Source: Lentzea alba (GTDB lineage Bacteria > Actinomycetota > Actinomycetes > Mycobacteriales > Pseudonocardiaceae). From it: DNA of 64,000 bases. Below the pieces are notes generated by a model. The model saw nothing but the letters and a program-made list of their open reading frames with translations, made no database searches and had not been told where the DNA came from. The first letter of the stretch is position 1; each line of letters opens with the position of its first letter. The position numbers and the translations under genes were made by a program. The stretch covers positions 161,009-225,008 of the forward strand of contig NZ_JAAMPJ010000006.1 of the NCBI RefSeq assembly GCF_011067745.1, in the 5' to 3' direction. Shown here one piece after another: positions 25,365 to 34,559 of the stretch.

Positions 25365-25826
25365 GTGCAAGAGCTGGTGATGCAGCTGACCAGAGCGGGC
25401 TTTCTCGTGCTCCTCTGGCTCTTCGTGCTGGCCGCCCTACGTGTGGTCCGCTCTGATCTTTACGCAGCCTCAGGGCTCCGGGCGTCGGGTCTGCCCGGAT
25501 TCCGGAGGTCCGAGAAGTCGGCGAGGGGAAGCAAGGCGCCTCGGCAACTCGTGGTCACCCACGGGGCGCTGACCGGCACCCGCATCTCGCTCGACGGCAG
25601 GCCGATCCTGATCGGCCGCGCTGACGACTCCACTCTCGTCCTGGACGACGACTTCGCGTCGACCAGGCACGCGAGGCTGTCCATGCGCGGCACCGACTGG
25701 TACGTGGAAGACCTGGGCTCCACGAACGGCACCTACCTAGACCGAGCCAAGGTCACCGCACCCCTGCGCGTACCTCTCGGCACCCCGATCCGCATTGGCA
25801 AAACGGTGATCGAGCTGCGCTCATGA
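25365..25826 (+). CDS. fhaB: FHA domain protein FhaB (FipA-type)
   Basis: 153 residues from GTG 25365. A hydrophobic N-terminal helix (AGFLVLLWLFVLAALRVV) anchors it to the membrane, followed by a cytoplasmic FHA domain: ILIGRADDSTLVLDDDFASTRHARLS and VEDLGSTNGTYLDRAKV. In mycobacteria this protein (FhaB/FipA) recruits phosphorylated partners for septum and wall growth under PknA/PknB. Its stop overlaps the pstP start as ATGA. Confidence 0.93.
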   Translation: MQELVMQLTRAGFLVLLWLFVLAALRVVRSDLYAASGLRASGLPGFRRSEKSARGSKAPRQLVVTHGALTGTRISLDGRPILIGRADDSTLVLDDDFASTRHARLSMRGTDWYVEDLGSTNGTYLDRAKVTAPLRVPLGTPIRIGKTVIELRS

Positions 25827-27253
25827 CCTTGGTTCTTCGATACGCGGCCCGCAGCGACAGGGGCCTGGTTCGCTCCAACAACCAGGACTCCGTGTACGCG
25901 GGCCCTCGCCTGCTCGCAGTCGCCGACGGCATGGGTGGCCACGCCGCCGGTGAAGTCGCGAGCAAGGTGGTCATCGCCTCGCTGGCCCACGTCGACGACG
26001 ACGAGCCCGGTGACGACCTCCTCGGCAAGCTCCGCGACGCGGTCGCGGCCGGCAACGGCGCCATCTCCGAGCTCGTGACGAGCGACCCGGACCTGGAGGG
26101 CATGGGCACCACGCTCACGGCCATCCTGTTCGCGGGCAACCGCCTCGGGCTCGTGCACATCGGCGACTCGCGGGCATACCTCCTGCGGGAGGGCACCTTC
26201 GCGCAGATCACGCACGACGACACGTTCGTCCAGTCGTTGATCGACGAGGGCCGGATCACGCCGGACGAGGCCGCCACGCACCCGCAACGCTCGTTGCTGC
26301 TGCGCGCCCTCACCGGCCACGACTTCGAGCCCAGCCTGACGGTGCGCGAAGCGCGCGTCGGCGACCGGTTCCTGCTCTGCTCGGACGGTCTGTCCGGCGT
26401 CGTGAGCCTGGAGACGCTCGACGAGGCGATCCGCATCCCGGACCCGCAGGCCTGCGCGGACCGCATGATCGAGCTCGCGCTCAAGGGCGGCGGCCCCGAC
26501 AACGTCACGGTGATCGTGGCGGACGTCGAGGACATCGACTTCGGCGACGACTACCCGATCCTCGGTGGCGCGGCCGGTGACGGCAGCGATGAGCACAACG
26601 CTCCGCCGGACTCCGCGGCCTCCCGGGCGAGCGCGCTCACGCAGCAGCGCCCGCCGATGCCTCAGCGCATGGAGGCACCGCAGCCACCACCGCAGGACCC
26701 GAAGCGCAAGAAGCGGACCGCCATCAAGGCGTTCGCGATCGTCTTCGTGCTGCTCCTGCTGACCGCCGTCGTGGCGGTCGGCGGAAAGCTGTGGCTGAAC
26801 ACCCAGTACTACGTGGGTGCCACCGAGGACGGTCAGGTCGCGATCTTCCGCGGTCTCAACGGCTCGGTGCTCGGCTTCAAGCTGTCGTCCAAGGTCGAGG
26901 ACTCGTGCCCGCCCGGTTCGACGGGCTGCAAGCCGGTCGCGCTGAGCGACCTGAAGGAAGCCGGTCGCAAGACCATCACCGCGGGCCTTCGCAGCGACAA
27001 CGGGCTGGACGGCGCGCGCGCCGCGGTCAGGTTGCTGCGCACGGAACACATGCTGCCGTTCTGCAAGGACACGTCGACGACGCCGACCAGCCCGACCAGC
27101 CCGACGTCGCCGACGACTCCGACCGGCACGGAAACCAGCACGCCGACCAGCCCGCCGCCGGCGAACGGCACGACCCCCGAGACCGGGGCCACCGAGCCGT
27201 CGCCCACCCAGAGCGGGCAGAAGGTCGGCGTGGATTGCCGGGAGGGTCCGTAG
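25823..27253 (+). CDS. pstP: PP2C-family Ser/Thr phosphatase PstP
   Basis: 476 residues. The N-terminal about 235 residues are a PPM phosphatase: RSNNQDSVYAGPRLLAVADGMGGHAAGE supplies metal-binding Asp residues, then GDSRAYLLREG, LLCSDGLSGVV and GGPDNVTVIVADV. A Pro-rich linker with a basic patch (DPKRKKRTAIK) leads to one membrane helix (AFAIVFVLLLLTAVVAVGG). The extracellular tail is about 150 residues and ends in a Thr/Pro/Ser-rich stretch. It reverses PknA/PknB phosphorylation. Confidence 0.95.
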   Translation: MTLVLRYAARSDRGLVRSNNQDSVYAGPRLLAVADGMGGHAAGEVASKVVIASLAHVDDDEPGDDLLGKLRDAVAAGNGAISELVTSDPDLEGMGTTLTAILFAGNRLGLVHIGDSRAYLLREGTFAQITHDDTFVQSLIDEGRITPDEAATHPQRSLLLRALTGHDFEPSLTVREARVGDRFLLCSDGLSGVVSLETLDEAIRIPDPQACADRMIELALKGGGPDNVTVIVADVEDIDFGDDYPILGGAAGDGSDEHNAPPDSAASRASALTQQRPPMPQRMEAPQPPPQDPKRKKRTAIKAFAIVFVLLLLTAVVAVGGKLWLNTQYYVGATEDGQVAIFRGLNGSVLGFKLSSKVEDSCPPGSTGCKPVALSDLKEAGRKTITAGLRSDNGLDGARAAVRLLRTEHMLPFCKDTSTTPTSPTSPTSPTTPTGTETSTPTSPPPANGTTPETGATEPSPTQSGQKVGVDCREGP

Positions 27254-27256
27254 TTG

Positions 27257-28732
27257 ATGGGCTCGCCCGCCCCCGCCGGGGAAGGCTCACCAGTCGCGTC
27301 CGTGGCGACGAACACGTCGCCGGGACTGCGTCCGCCGACGCGGCGCGGCACCGAACTGGTGATGCTCTCGTTCGCCGCGGGTCTCGTGACCCTGGCGCTG
27401 ATCCTGGTGGAACTCAACCAGGAGCGCTCGCTGAGCCTGAGGATCGTCTACCTCGGTCTCGCGTATCTCGGTCTTTTCGCCTGTGCGCACCTCGCGGTGC
27501 GCAGGTGGGCGCCTTACGCCGACCCGGCGATTCTGCCGTGCGTCGCGTTGCTCAACGGGCTGGGTCTGGTGATGATCCACCGGATCGACTTGGCTCTGGA
27601 GGGCGTCAAGTACCTGGACGGCTCGACGTGGTCACCGGTCGCGTTCAAGCAGGTCATCATGACCGCGATCGGGTTGCTGCTGTTCGCGGCCACGCTGAAG
27701 TTCCTGTCCGATCACCGCACGCTGGCCAGGTTCGGCTACACCTTCGGTCTCGCCGGGCTCGTCGCGTTGTTGCTGCCCGGTGTGCTGCCGGGCTTCATCG
27801 CGCCGACGATCAACGGCGCGAAGATCTGGCTGCGGGTCGGCCAGTTCTCCATCCAGCCCGGTGAGTTCGCCAAGATCCTGCTGATGGTCTTCTTCGCCGC
27901 GTTTCTGGTGTCGAAGCGAGATCTCTTCACCACCGCCGGCCGCCGGTTCCTCGGCATGGACCTGCCACGTGCCCGCGACCTCGGCCCGCTGTTCGCCGCG
28001 TGGGGCGTCACGGTCGCGGTGATGGTGCTGCAGAAGGACCTCGGCTCCTCGCTGCTGTTCTTCGGCATCGTGCTGGTGCTGCTCTACGTCGCCACCGAAC
28101 GCGCGGCGTGGGTCGTGCTCGGCGTCGGCCTGTTCTCCGGCGGCGCGATCATCGCGTGGCGGCTCTTCGACCACGTCCAGGACCGCGTGGCGAACTGGCA
28201 GGACCCGATCGCGCGCTACGACGTGGAATTCGGTGGCGGTTACCAGATCTCGCAGTCGCTGTTCGGTCTCGCGACCGGCGGCATCGGTGGTGCGGGTCTC
28301 GGCGCCGGCCGTCCGGAAATGATCCCCGAGGCGAACTCCGACTTCATCACCGCCGTGATCGGCGAGGAACTCGGGTTCATCGGCCTCGCGGCAGTGCTGC
28401 TGATCTACATGGTCTTCGCGCTCCGCGGCCTGCGCAGTGCCATCTCGGTGCGCGACAGCTTCGGCAAGCTGCTCGGCGGCGGTCTCGCGTTCGCGGTGTG
28501 CTTCCAGGTGTTCATCGTCGTCGGCGGTGTCACCAAGCTGATCCCGATGACCGGTATCACCGCCCCGTTCCTGTCCTACGGCGGCTCGTCGCTGCTCGCG
28601 AACTACATCCTGGTCGCATTGCTACTGCGAATTTCTGCGGCGGCGAGGGCTCCTCAGCGAGCTCCCAAGCCGAAACCGCAACAACCGGCTATCGCCGACC
28701 AGCACACTGTGATGGTGGAGCGTCCCAAATGA
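27257..28732 (+). CDS. rodA: FtsW/RodA/SpoVE family peptidoglycan glycosyltransferase
   Basis: About 491 residues from ATG 27257, preferred over TTG 27254 because GGAGGG lies about 10 bases upstream. Around ten to twelve membrane helices. SEDS motifs include INGAKIWLRVGQFSIQPGEFAKI, LQKDLGSSLLFF and the C-terminal VTKLIPMTGITAPFLSYGGSSLLANYI. SEDS proteins polymerise lipid II glycan strands together with a class B PBP, here PbpA, whose start overlaps this stop. In mycobacteria the equivalent gene is rodA of the pknB operon. Confidence 0.94.
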   Translation: MGSPAPAGEGSPVASVATNTSPGLRPPTRRGTELVMLSFAAGLVTLALILVELNQERSLSLRIVYLGLAYLGLFACAHLAVRRWAPYADPAILPCVALLNGLGLVMIHRIDLALEGVKYLDGSTWSPVAFKQVIMTAIGLLLFAATLKFLSDHRTLARFGYTFGLAGLVALLLPGVLPGFIAPTINGAKIWLRVGQFSIQPGEFAKILLMVFFAAFLVSKRDLFTTAGRRFLGMDLPRARDLGPLFAAWGVTVAVMVLQKDLGSSLLFFGIVLVLLYVATERAAWVVLGVGLFSGGAIIAWRLFDHVQDRVANWQDPIARYDVEFGGGYQISQSLFGLATGGIGGAGLGAGRPEMIPEANSDFITAVIGEELGFIGLAAVLLIYMVFALRGLRSAISVRDSFGKLLGGGLAFAVCFQVFIVVGGVTKLIPMTGITAPFLSYGGSSLLANYILVALLLRISAAARAPQRAPKPKPQQPAIADQHTVMVERPK

Positions 28733-30201
28733 ACACACCGCTCCGCCGCATCGGCATGGCCATGATGGTGATGATCGTGCTGCTCCTGGGCAACGCGACC
28801 TGGGTGCAGGTGGTCAACGCCGACAAGTGGCGCCTGGACCCGCACAACAAGCGGGTGCTGCTCGACGAGTACGCCCGCAAGCGCGGTCTGATCACGGTCG
28901 CCGACGGCACGGTGATCGCGGACGTCAAGGAGACGACGGACCGTCTCCGGTACCTGCGCGTCTACAACAGCGGTCCGGCGTACGCGCCGGTCACCGGCTA
29001 CCTGTCGGTCACCTACGGCACGGCCGGCCTGGAGCGTGCGGAGAACGACCTGCTGAACGGCTCGGACGACCGGCTCTTCGCGCGCCGCGTCTCGGCGTTG
29101 ATCACCGGTCGTGACCCGGTCGGCGGCAACGTGCAGCTCACCCTGCAGCCGAAGATCCAGCAGGTCGCGTACGACCAGCTGACCTCGAAGGGCTTCACCG
29201 GCTCGGTCGTCGCGATCAAGCCGGACACCGGCGAGGTCCTCGCGATGGTGAGCACGCCGTCCTACGACCCGAACCTGCTCGCGAGCCACGACGCGGACGA
29301 GCAGGCGGCGGCGTGGAAGCAGCTGAACGCCAAGGACGCGAACGACCCGCTGCTCAACCGCGCGACGCAGGCCCTCTACCCGGCCGGTTCGACGCTGAAG
29401 GTCGTGGTGGCCGCGGCCGCGCTCGCCGACGGCAAGAACAAGGACACGCAGTACACCGCTGCCGGCACCATCAAGCTGCCGAATACCCAGACGGACCTGC
29501 CGAACTTCAACGGCACCCCGTGCGGCCCCGGCCAGACGGTGTCGATGGAGACCGCGCTCGCCAAGTCGTGCAACACGGCATTCGGCGAGATGGCCGGCCA
29601 GCTCGGTGCGAACAAGCTGCGCCGGCAGGCGGAGAAGTTCGGCTTCAACGACCCCGGCCTCCAGGTGCCGATGCCGGTCGAGACCTCGACGCTGGGCCAG
29701 ATCGAGGACGACGCGGCGCTCTACCAGACGGGCATCGGCCAGCGGAACGTGCAGATCACCCCGCTGGAGAACGCGGTCATCGCGGCGACGATCGCCAACG
29801 GTGGCAAGCGCATGAAGCCGTACCTGGTGTCGAAGATCCTCGGTCCGGACCTGAAGTCGATCGACGACACCGAGCCCGACAACGTCGAGGACGCGATGAG
29901 CTCGGCCAACGCGTCCGCCCTGCGCGACATGATGATCCAGTCGGAGACCAACACCGGCGGTGAGGGTCGTCAGCAGGGCCTCCAGATCGCGTCGAAGACC
30001 GGTACCGCCGAGCACGGCGCCAAGCCGCTCGAGAACAACCCGCACGCCTGGTACATCGCGTTCGCCCCGGCGCAGAAGCCGGAGATCGCGATCGCCGTGA
30101 TCGTGGAGGACGGTGGCGACCGCGGTCTGGGTGCCACCGGCGGCAAGGTCGCCGCTCCGATCGGACGCGCCGTGATCAACGCGTACATGGCTGGTCGCTG
30201 A
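28729..30201 (+). CDS. pbpA: Penicillin-binding protein PbpA, class B transpeptidase
   Basis: 490 residues from ATG 28729. One N-terminal membrane helix (MAMMVMIVLLLGNATWVQVV), then the dimerisation domain and the transpeptidase domain. Catalytic motifs: SxxK as PAGSTLKVVV, SxN as AKSCNTAFGE, KTG as ASKTGTAEHG. It cross-links peptidoglycan at growth sites with the SEDS partner upstream. The stop overlaps the pknA start (TGATG). Confidence 0.95.
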   Translation: MNTPLRRIGMAMMVMIVLLLGNATWVQVVNADKWRLDPHNKRVLLDEYARKRGLITVADGTVIADVKETTDRLRYLRVYNSGPAYAPVTGYLSVTYGTAGLERAENDLLNGSDDRLFARRVSALITGRDPVGGNVQLTLQPKIQQVAYDQLTSKGFTGSVVAIKPDTGEVLAMVSTPSYDPNLLASHDADEQAAAWKQLNAKDANDPLLNRATQALYPAGSTLKVVVAAAALADGKNKDTQYTAAGTIKLPNTQTDLPNFNGTPCGPGQTVSMETALAKSCNTAFGEMAGQLGANKLRRQAEKFGFNDPGLQVPMPVETSTLGQIEDDAALYQTGIGQRNVQITPLENAVIAATIANGGKRMKPYLVSKILGPDLKSIDDTEPDNVEDAMSSANASALRDMMIQSETNTGGEGRQQGLQIASKTGTAEHGAKPLENNPHAWYIAFAPAQKPEIAIAVIVEDGGDRGLGATGGKVAAPIGRAVINAYMAGR

Positions 30202-31709
30202 TGCTCACCAAAGGCCAGCTCCTCGCCGACCGCTACCGCCTCACCAGGCGGATCGCGGTCGGTGGCATGGGCGAGGTCTGGGAAGGCGCCGACGAACGGC
30301 TCGACCGCCGGGTGGCCGTGAAGGTGCTGAAGGCGGAACTGTCGGGCGATCCCGAGTTCCTGCACCGCTTCCGCACCGAGGCGCGGATGACCGCGTCGCT
30401 CAACCACCCCGGCATCGCGTCGGTGCACGACTACGGCGAGACCGCGTCCGTCACCGACGGACCGGAGGACACCGCGTACCTCGTGATGGAGCTCGTCGAG
30501 GGCGAACCGCTCGCGACGATCATCTCGCGGGGCCGGCTCACCGCAGAGGTGACGCTGGATCTGCTGGAGCAGACCGGAAACGCGTTGCAGGCGGCCCACG
30601 AACGCGGGCTCGTGCACCGGGACGTGAAGCCCGGCAACATCATGGTCACGCCGTCGGGGAAGGTGAAGATCACCGACTTCGGCATCGCGAAGGCCGTGGA
30701 CGCCGCACCGGTGACGCGGTCCGGGATGGTCATGGGGACCGCGCACTACATCGCTCCCGAGCAGGCACTTGGGGGCGAGGCCGAACCGGCGAGCGATGTT
30801 TACTCGTTGGCAGTGTGTGGCTACGAATGCCTGGCCGGACACCGGCCGTTCCTGTCGGACAACGCCGTGACCGTCGCGATGATGCACATCCGCGACATCG
30901 CGCCGCCGTTGCCGCCGGACGTTCCGCCGGGTGCGCGGACGTTGATCGAGGCCACGCTGGTCAAGGACCCGCGGCAGCGCTACCGGACCGGTGGCGAGTT
31001 CGCCGCGGCGGTCAGCGCGGTGCGGGTCGGTCAGCCGCTGCCGACACCGTCCGGGTTCACGATGCCGCCGGTCATTCCGCAGCACGTGCCCCAGCAGGCG
31101 CCGCAGATGGTGCAGCAGCAGGTCGTGCCGCAGCAGCAGATCATCCAGCAGCAGCCACCGCCCCCACCGCCACAGGTTTCCCAACCGCTGCCGATTCCGT
31201 CGCACCACCAGGGCCGTCCCGGTCCCGGTACCCACCCGGCGATGCAACCGGCACACCAAACCGGCACGTTCGCGCCAATGCCGACGCCACCGGGGAGAAA
31301 CCGGAACGCCGTCTGGGTTATGGTCGCTTTCCTGGTGGCCGTGCTGCTGGTGCTCGGCGTGGTCGTCCTGTGGAAGCTGACCGTGCAGTCGAACAACGGC
31401 AGCGGGCAAGGTGGCGGGCCGACCACCTCCAGTTCGGCGAGCGTGAACCCGCCGGCGAACGGACAGGCGAAACCCGACTCCGCCGACCGGCTGCCGGGCA
31501 ACGCCATGAGGCAGATCGACGAGGACGACTACATCGGTCGTTCCGGCGACGAAGTCAGGACAGACCTGATCGAGCAAGGCATGGACCCCAGGGTGCAAAG
31601 CGCGCAGGGCACATCGCCGGGCGACCTGAAGAAGTGCCGGGTCACCGCCATCGCGCCGACAGGCGGGGTGCCGGCCGGCTCGCAGGTGAAGGTGACGTGC
31701 GCGCCATGA
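30201..31709 (+). CDS. pknA: Ser/Thr protein kinase PknA
   Basis: 502 residues. Kinase domain: VGGMGEVWEGADERL glycine loop, VAVKVLKAE with the ATP-binding Lys, HRDVKPGNIMV catalytic loop, DFGIAKAVDA, and activation loop ending GTAHYIAPEQA. A long Pro/Gln-rich juxtamembrane linker (QQQIIQQQPPPPPPQ) precedes a single helix (AVWVMVAFLVAVLLVLGVVVLWKL) and an extracellular tail that carries one PASTA-like module (IDEDDYIGRSGDEVRTDLIEQGMDP). M. tuberculosis PknA lacks a clear PASTA module, so this tail is a variant. Confidence 0.94.
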   Translation: MLTKGQLLADRYRLTRRIAVGGMGEVWEGADERLDRRVAVKVLKAELSGDPEFLHRFRTEARMTASLNHPGIASVHDYGETASVTDGPEDTAYLVMELVEGEPLATIISRGRLTAEVTLDLLEQTGNALQAAHERGLVHRDVKPGNIMVTPSGKVKITDFGIAKAVDAAPVTRSGMVMGTAHYIAPEQALGGEAEPASDVYSLAVCGYECLAGHRPFLSDNAVTVAMMHIRDIAPPLPPDVPPGARTLIEATLVKDPRQRYRTGGEFAAAVSAVRVGQPLPTPSGFTMPPVIPQHVPQQAPQMVQQQVVPQQQIIQQQPPPPPPQVSQPLPIPSHHQGRPGPGTHPAMQPAHQTGTFAPMPTPPGRNRNAVWVMVAFLVAVLLVLGVVVLWKLTVQSNNGSGQGGGPTTSSSASVNPPANGQAKPDSADRLPGNAMRQIDEDDYIGRSGDEVRTDLIEQGMDPRVQSAQGTSPGDLKKCRVTAIAPTGGVPAGSQVKVTCAP

Positions 31710-31764
31710 GCAATGCCAGAACCGAGTTGGGAACACCGTCGACGAGGAGCGGGACGAAGCACCG

Positions 31765-33774
31765 ATGAGCACTCCACGACTGCTCTCAAACCGCTACGAA
31801 CTGGGTGAGACCCTCGGCTACGGCGGCATGTCCGAGGTCCACAAGGGGCGGGACGTCCGCCTCGGCAGAGACGTGGCGATCAAGGTGCTGCGCGCTGACC
31901 TCGCTCGCGACGCCCAGTTCCAGGAACGGTTCCGCCGCGAGGCGCAGAACTCCGCCGCCCTGAACCACCCGGCGATCGTCGCCGTCTACGACACCGGCGA
32001 GACGCAGACCGAGTACGGCCCGCTGCCCTACATCGTGATGGAGTTCGTCGACGGACGAACGCTGCGCGACATCGTGAAGACGCAGGGCCCGCTGTCGGGC
32101 AAGCGCGCGATGGAGGTCATGGCCGACGTCTCGGCCGCACTCGACTTCAGCCACCGGCACGGCATCGTCCACCGCGACGTGAAGCCGGCCAACGTGATGA
32201 TCACGAAGTCCGGCGCCGTGAAGGTCATGGACTTCGGCATCGCCAGAGCGCTGCACGACGGCCAGGCCGCGGTCACGCAGACCGCCGCGGTCATCGGCAC
32301 GGCCCAGTACCTGTCGCCGGAGCAGGCGCGCGGCGAGTCCGTTGACGCCCGTTCCGACGTCTACGCGGCCGGCTGCGTGCTGTTCGAACTGCTGACCGGC
32401 GAGCCCCCGTTCACCGGTGACTCCCCTGTCGCCGTCGCGTACCAGCACGTGCGGGAAGACCCGAAGGCCCCGTCACAGCTGAACCCGAAGGTGTCGCCGC
32501 AGCTCGACGCGATCGTGCTGAAGGCGATGTCGAAGGGTCCGGCGAACCGCTACCAGTCGGCCGCCGAGATGCGAGCCGACCTGGTCCGCGTGCTGTCGGG
32601 TCAGCGTCCGTCCGCGCCGGCCGTCATGACGGCCGAGGACCGCACCGCCGTGATGAACGAGCAGGCGGCGGCGCGCACCGGCCGGACGCAGGTGATCTCC
32701 GGCGGTGGCCGGCACCGCCCGGCGGCGTTGAAGTCGGAGCCGGACGACGACTACGACCCGATCGCCGACGAGGAAGAAGAACGTCGCGCGAAGCGCAAGA
32801 AGGCCATCATGATCACGCTGGTGGCGATCCTGTGCGTGGCCGTCCTCGGCCTCGCCGCGTGGATCACCAAGAACGTGATGAGCACGAGCAACGAGGCGGC
32901 GGAGAAGGTTCCCGTGCCGTCGATCGTCGGCCTGAGCCCGTTGGAGGCCAAGGAGAAGGTCCAGAAGGCGGGCCTCGTGGCCGCCCAGGAGGACGTCGCC
33001 TGCGAGCCCGGCCCGAACGGCGCACAGGCCAAGTGCACGGCCGACCAGATCAACAAGGTCATCGGCACGAACCCGCCCGAGGGCACCCAGCTCACGAAGG
33101 GTACGTCGGTCACCATCTCCGTCGGCGCTCCTCCCGGTGAGGGCACGGTGCCGGACCTGGTGGGCAAGACCCCGCAGGAAGCTCAGGCGATCCTGGACAA
33201 GGACCCGAACGGCTTCAAGCTGCAACAGGCCAATGACCAGGTCGAGGTCGATGACGCGACCAAGGTCGGCAAGGTCGCGGCGCAGAACCCGGCGACCGGC
33301 CTGAAGCTCAAAAAGGGTGGCACGATCAGCATCCAGCTCGGCAGGGCACCGGAGAAGCAGAACGTGCCGAACGTCGTGGGTGACGACCAGGCCGACGCCC
33401 GCCAGACGCTGGAAGGTTCCGGCTTCAAGGTCAACATCGAGCAGGTCGACAGCGCCAAGCCCGAGGGCGAGGTCATCTCGCAGAACCCGGTCGGCAACAG
33501 CAAGGCGGCCAAGGACACGCTCGTCACGCTCAAGGTCTCGAAGGGCAACCAGTTCGAGATGCCGGACCTGACCGGCATGACCGAGAAGGAAGCCGAGAAC
33601 AAGCTGAAGTCACTGGGCTGGAACGGCGTCCTCAACACGCAGGACCAGACGGTCCAGCCGGGGTCGCCGCAGATCGGCAAGGTGATCACCCAGCAACCGG
33701 CGAAGGGTTCGCCGATCTCGAAGGGAACCGCGGTGACGGTGACCATCGGCAAGGCCGGCATCATCACCACCTGA
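31765..33774 (+). CDS. pknB: Ser/Thr protein kinase PknB with PASTA repeats
   Basis: 669 residues. Kinase domain: ETLGYGGMSEVHKG, VAIKVLRADLA, HRDVKPANVMI, DFGIARALHDGQAAVTQTAAVIGTAQYLSPEQARGE, whose TQT threonines match the autophosphorylation sites of mycobacterial PknB. A juxtamembrane segment rich in Thr and Arg leads to a helix (AIMITLVAILCVAVLGLAAWI). Four extracellular PASTA repeats follow (VPSIVGLSPLEAKE, VPDLVGKTPQEAQ, VPNVVGDDQADAR, MPDLTGMTEKEAE) that sense muropeptides or lipid II. It is the master kinase of wall growth; closed by a terminator. Confidence 0.96.
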   Translation: MSTPRLLSNRYELGETLGYGGMSEVHKGRDVRLGRDVAIKVLRADLARDAQFQERFRREAQNSAALNHPAIVAVYDTGETQTEYGPLPYIVMEFVDGRTLRDIVKTQGPLSGKRAMEVMADVSAALDFSHRHGIVHRDVKPANVMITKSGAVKVMDFGIARALHDGQAAVTQTAAVIGTAQYLSPEQARGESVDARSDVYAAGCVLFELLTGEPPFTGDSPVAVAYQHVREDPKAPSQLNPKVSPQLDAIVLKAMSKGPANRYQSAAEMRADLVRVLSGQRPSAPAVMTAEDRTAVMNEQAAARTGRTQVISGGGRHRPAALKSEPDDDYDPIADEEEERRAKRKKAIMITLVAILCVAVLGLAAWITKNVMSTSNEAAEKVPVPSIVGLSPLEAKEKVQKAGLVAAQEDVACEPGPNGAQAKCTADQINKVIGTNPPEGTQLTKGTSVTISVGAPPGEGTVPDLVGKTPQEAQAILDKDPNGFKLQQANDQVEVDDATKVGKVAAQNPATGLKLKKGGTISIQLGRAPEKQNVPNVVGDDQADARQTLEGSGFKVNIEQVDSAKPEGEVISQNPVGNSKAAKDTLVTLKVSKGNQFEMPDLTGMTEKEAENKLKSLGWNGVLNTQDQTVQPGSPQIGKVITQQPAKGSPISKGTAVTVTIGKAGIITT

Positions 33775-33789
33775 CACCAGGGTTGACGA

Positions 33790-33830
33790 GAAGGGCGGTT
33801 CCGGATTCCGGAACCGCCCTTCGGTCTTCA
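33790..33830 (+). terminator. Terminator of the pknB operon
   Basis: GAAGGGCGGTTCCGG (33790-33804) and CCGGAACCGCCCTTC (33808-33822) are perfectly complementary around ATT. The gene on the other side is convergent, so the hairpin may act both ways. Confidence 0.88.
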
Positions 33831-33840
33831 CGAGCCGGTC

Positions 33841-34482
33841 TTACTGGCGAGCGGCCGCCGCGAGCGTGCGCATGCCGTTCTCGAGCTGCGCGACGGTGGC
33901 CTCGGGGACCTCGAAGCCGCAGACCCTGAGCCAGTTGGCGAGCATCCGGTGGCCGCCGTCGGTCAGCACGGACTCGGGGTGGAACTGCACACCCTCGACC
34001 GGAAGTTCCTTGTGGCGCATGGCCATCACGATGCCGGTCTCGGTCTTGCCGGTGACCTCGAACTCCGCGGGGATCGTCTCCGGCAGCACCGTCAACGAGT
34101 GGTAGCGGGTCGCGATGAACGGCTGCGGCACGCCGTCGAGCACGCCCTTGCCCTCGTGGAAGACGATGCTCGTCTTGCCGTGCAGCAACTCGGGTGCGCG
34201 GTCGACCGTGCCGCCCCACACCACACCGATCGCCTGGTGGCCGAGGCACACGCCGAAGACCGGTTTGCCGGTGTCGGCGCACTTCTTGATGACGTCGATG
34301 CTCGCACCCGCGCGCTCCGGCGTGCCGGGGCCTGGGCTGACGAGCACGCCGTCGACCTTGTCGATCTCGTCGAGGTCCACCTCGTCGTTGCGCCGCACGA
34401 CGCACTCCGCACCCAGCTGAGCCAGGTACTGGACCAGGTTGTAGACGAAGCTGTCGTAGTTGTCGACCACGAGCACGCGCAT
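33841..34482 (-). CDS. Class I glutamine amidotransferase (anthranilate/aminodeoxychorismate synthase component II)
   Basis: 213 residues. MRVLVVDNYDSFVYNLVQYL at the N terminus, oxyanion SPGPGTPE, nucleophile Cys in GVCLGHQAIG and the catalytic His-x-Glu in GVQFHPESV. It hydrolyses glutamine and passes ammonia to chorismate in tryptophan or folate synthesis. Its place beside pknB matches the gene called trpG/pabA in mycobacteria. No synthase component I gene is nearby, so it may serve both pathways. Confidence 0.94.
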   Translation of the reverse strand: MRVLVVDNYDSFVYNLVQYLAQLGAECVVRRNDEVDLDEIDKVDGVLVSPGPGTPERAGASIDVIKKCADTGKPVFGVCLGHQAIGVVWGGTVDRAPELLHGKTSIVFHEGKGVLDGVPQPFIATRYHSLTVLPETIPAEFEVTGKTETGIVMAMRHKELPVEGVQFHPESVLTDGGHRMLANWLRVCGFEVPEATVAQLENGMRTLAAAARQ

Positions 34483-34530
34483 GGACAGAGCCTAGTCGGT
34501 CGAGTCGAGTGAGTTAGCTCTCGTCCGCAC

Positions 34531-34549
34531 TCAGGTAAGGCTTCCCTAA
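34531..34549 (+). promoter_or_regulatory. IdeR/DtxR iron box overlapping a promoter
   Basis: TCAGGTAAGGCTTCCCTAA matches the 19-base iron-box consensus TTAGGTTAGGCTAACCTAA at 15 positions. It overlaps TAAAAT (34547-34552), a good -10 hexamer lying 7 bases before the ATG at 34560, so transcription could start at or next to the start codon. Iron-loaded IdeR should block RNA polymerase here. Confidence 0.7.
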
Positions 34550-34559
34550 AATAGGTGTC

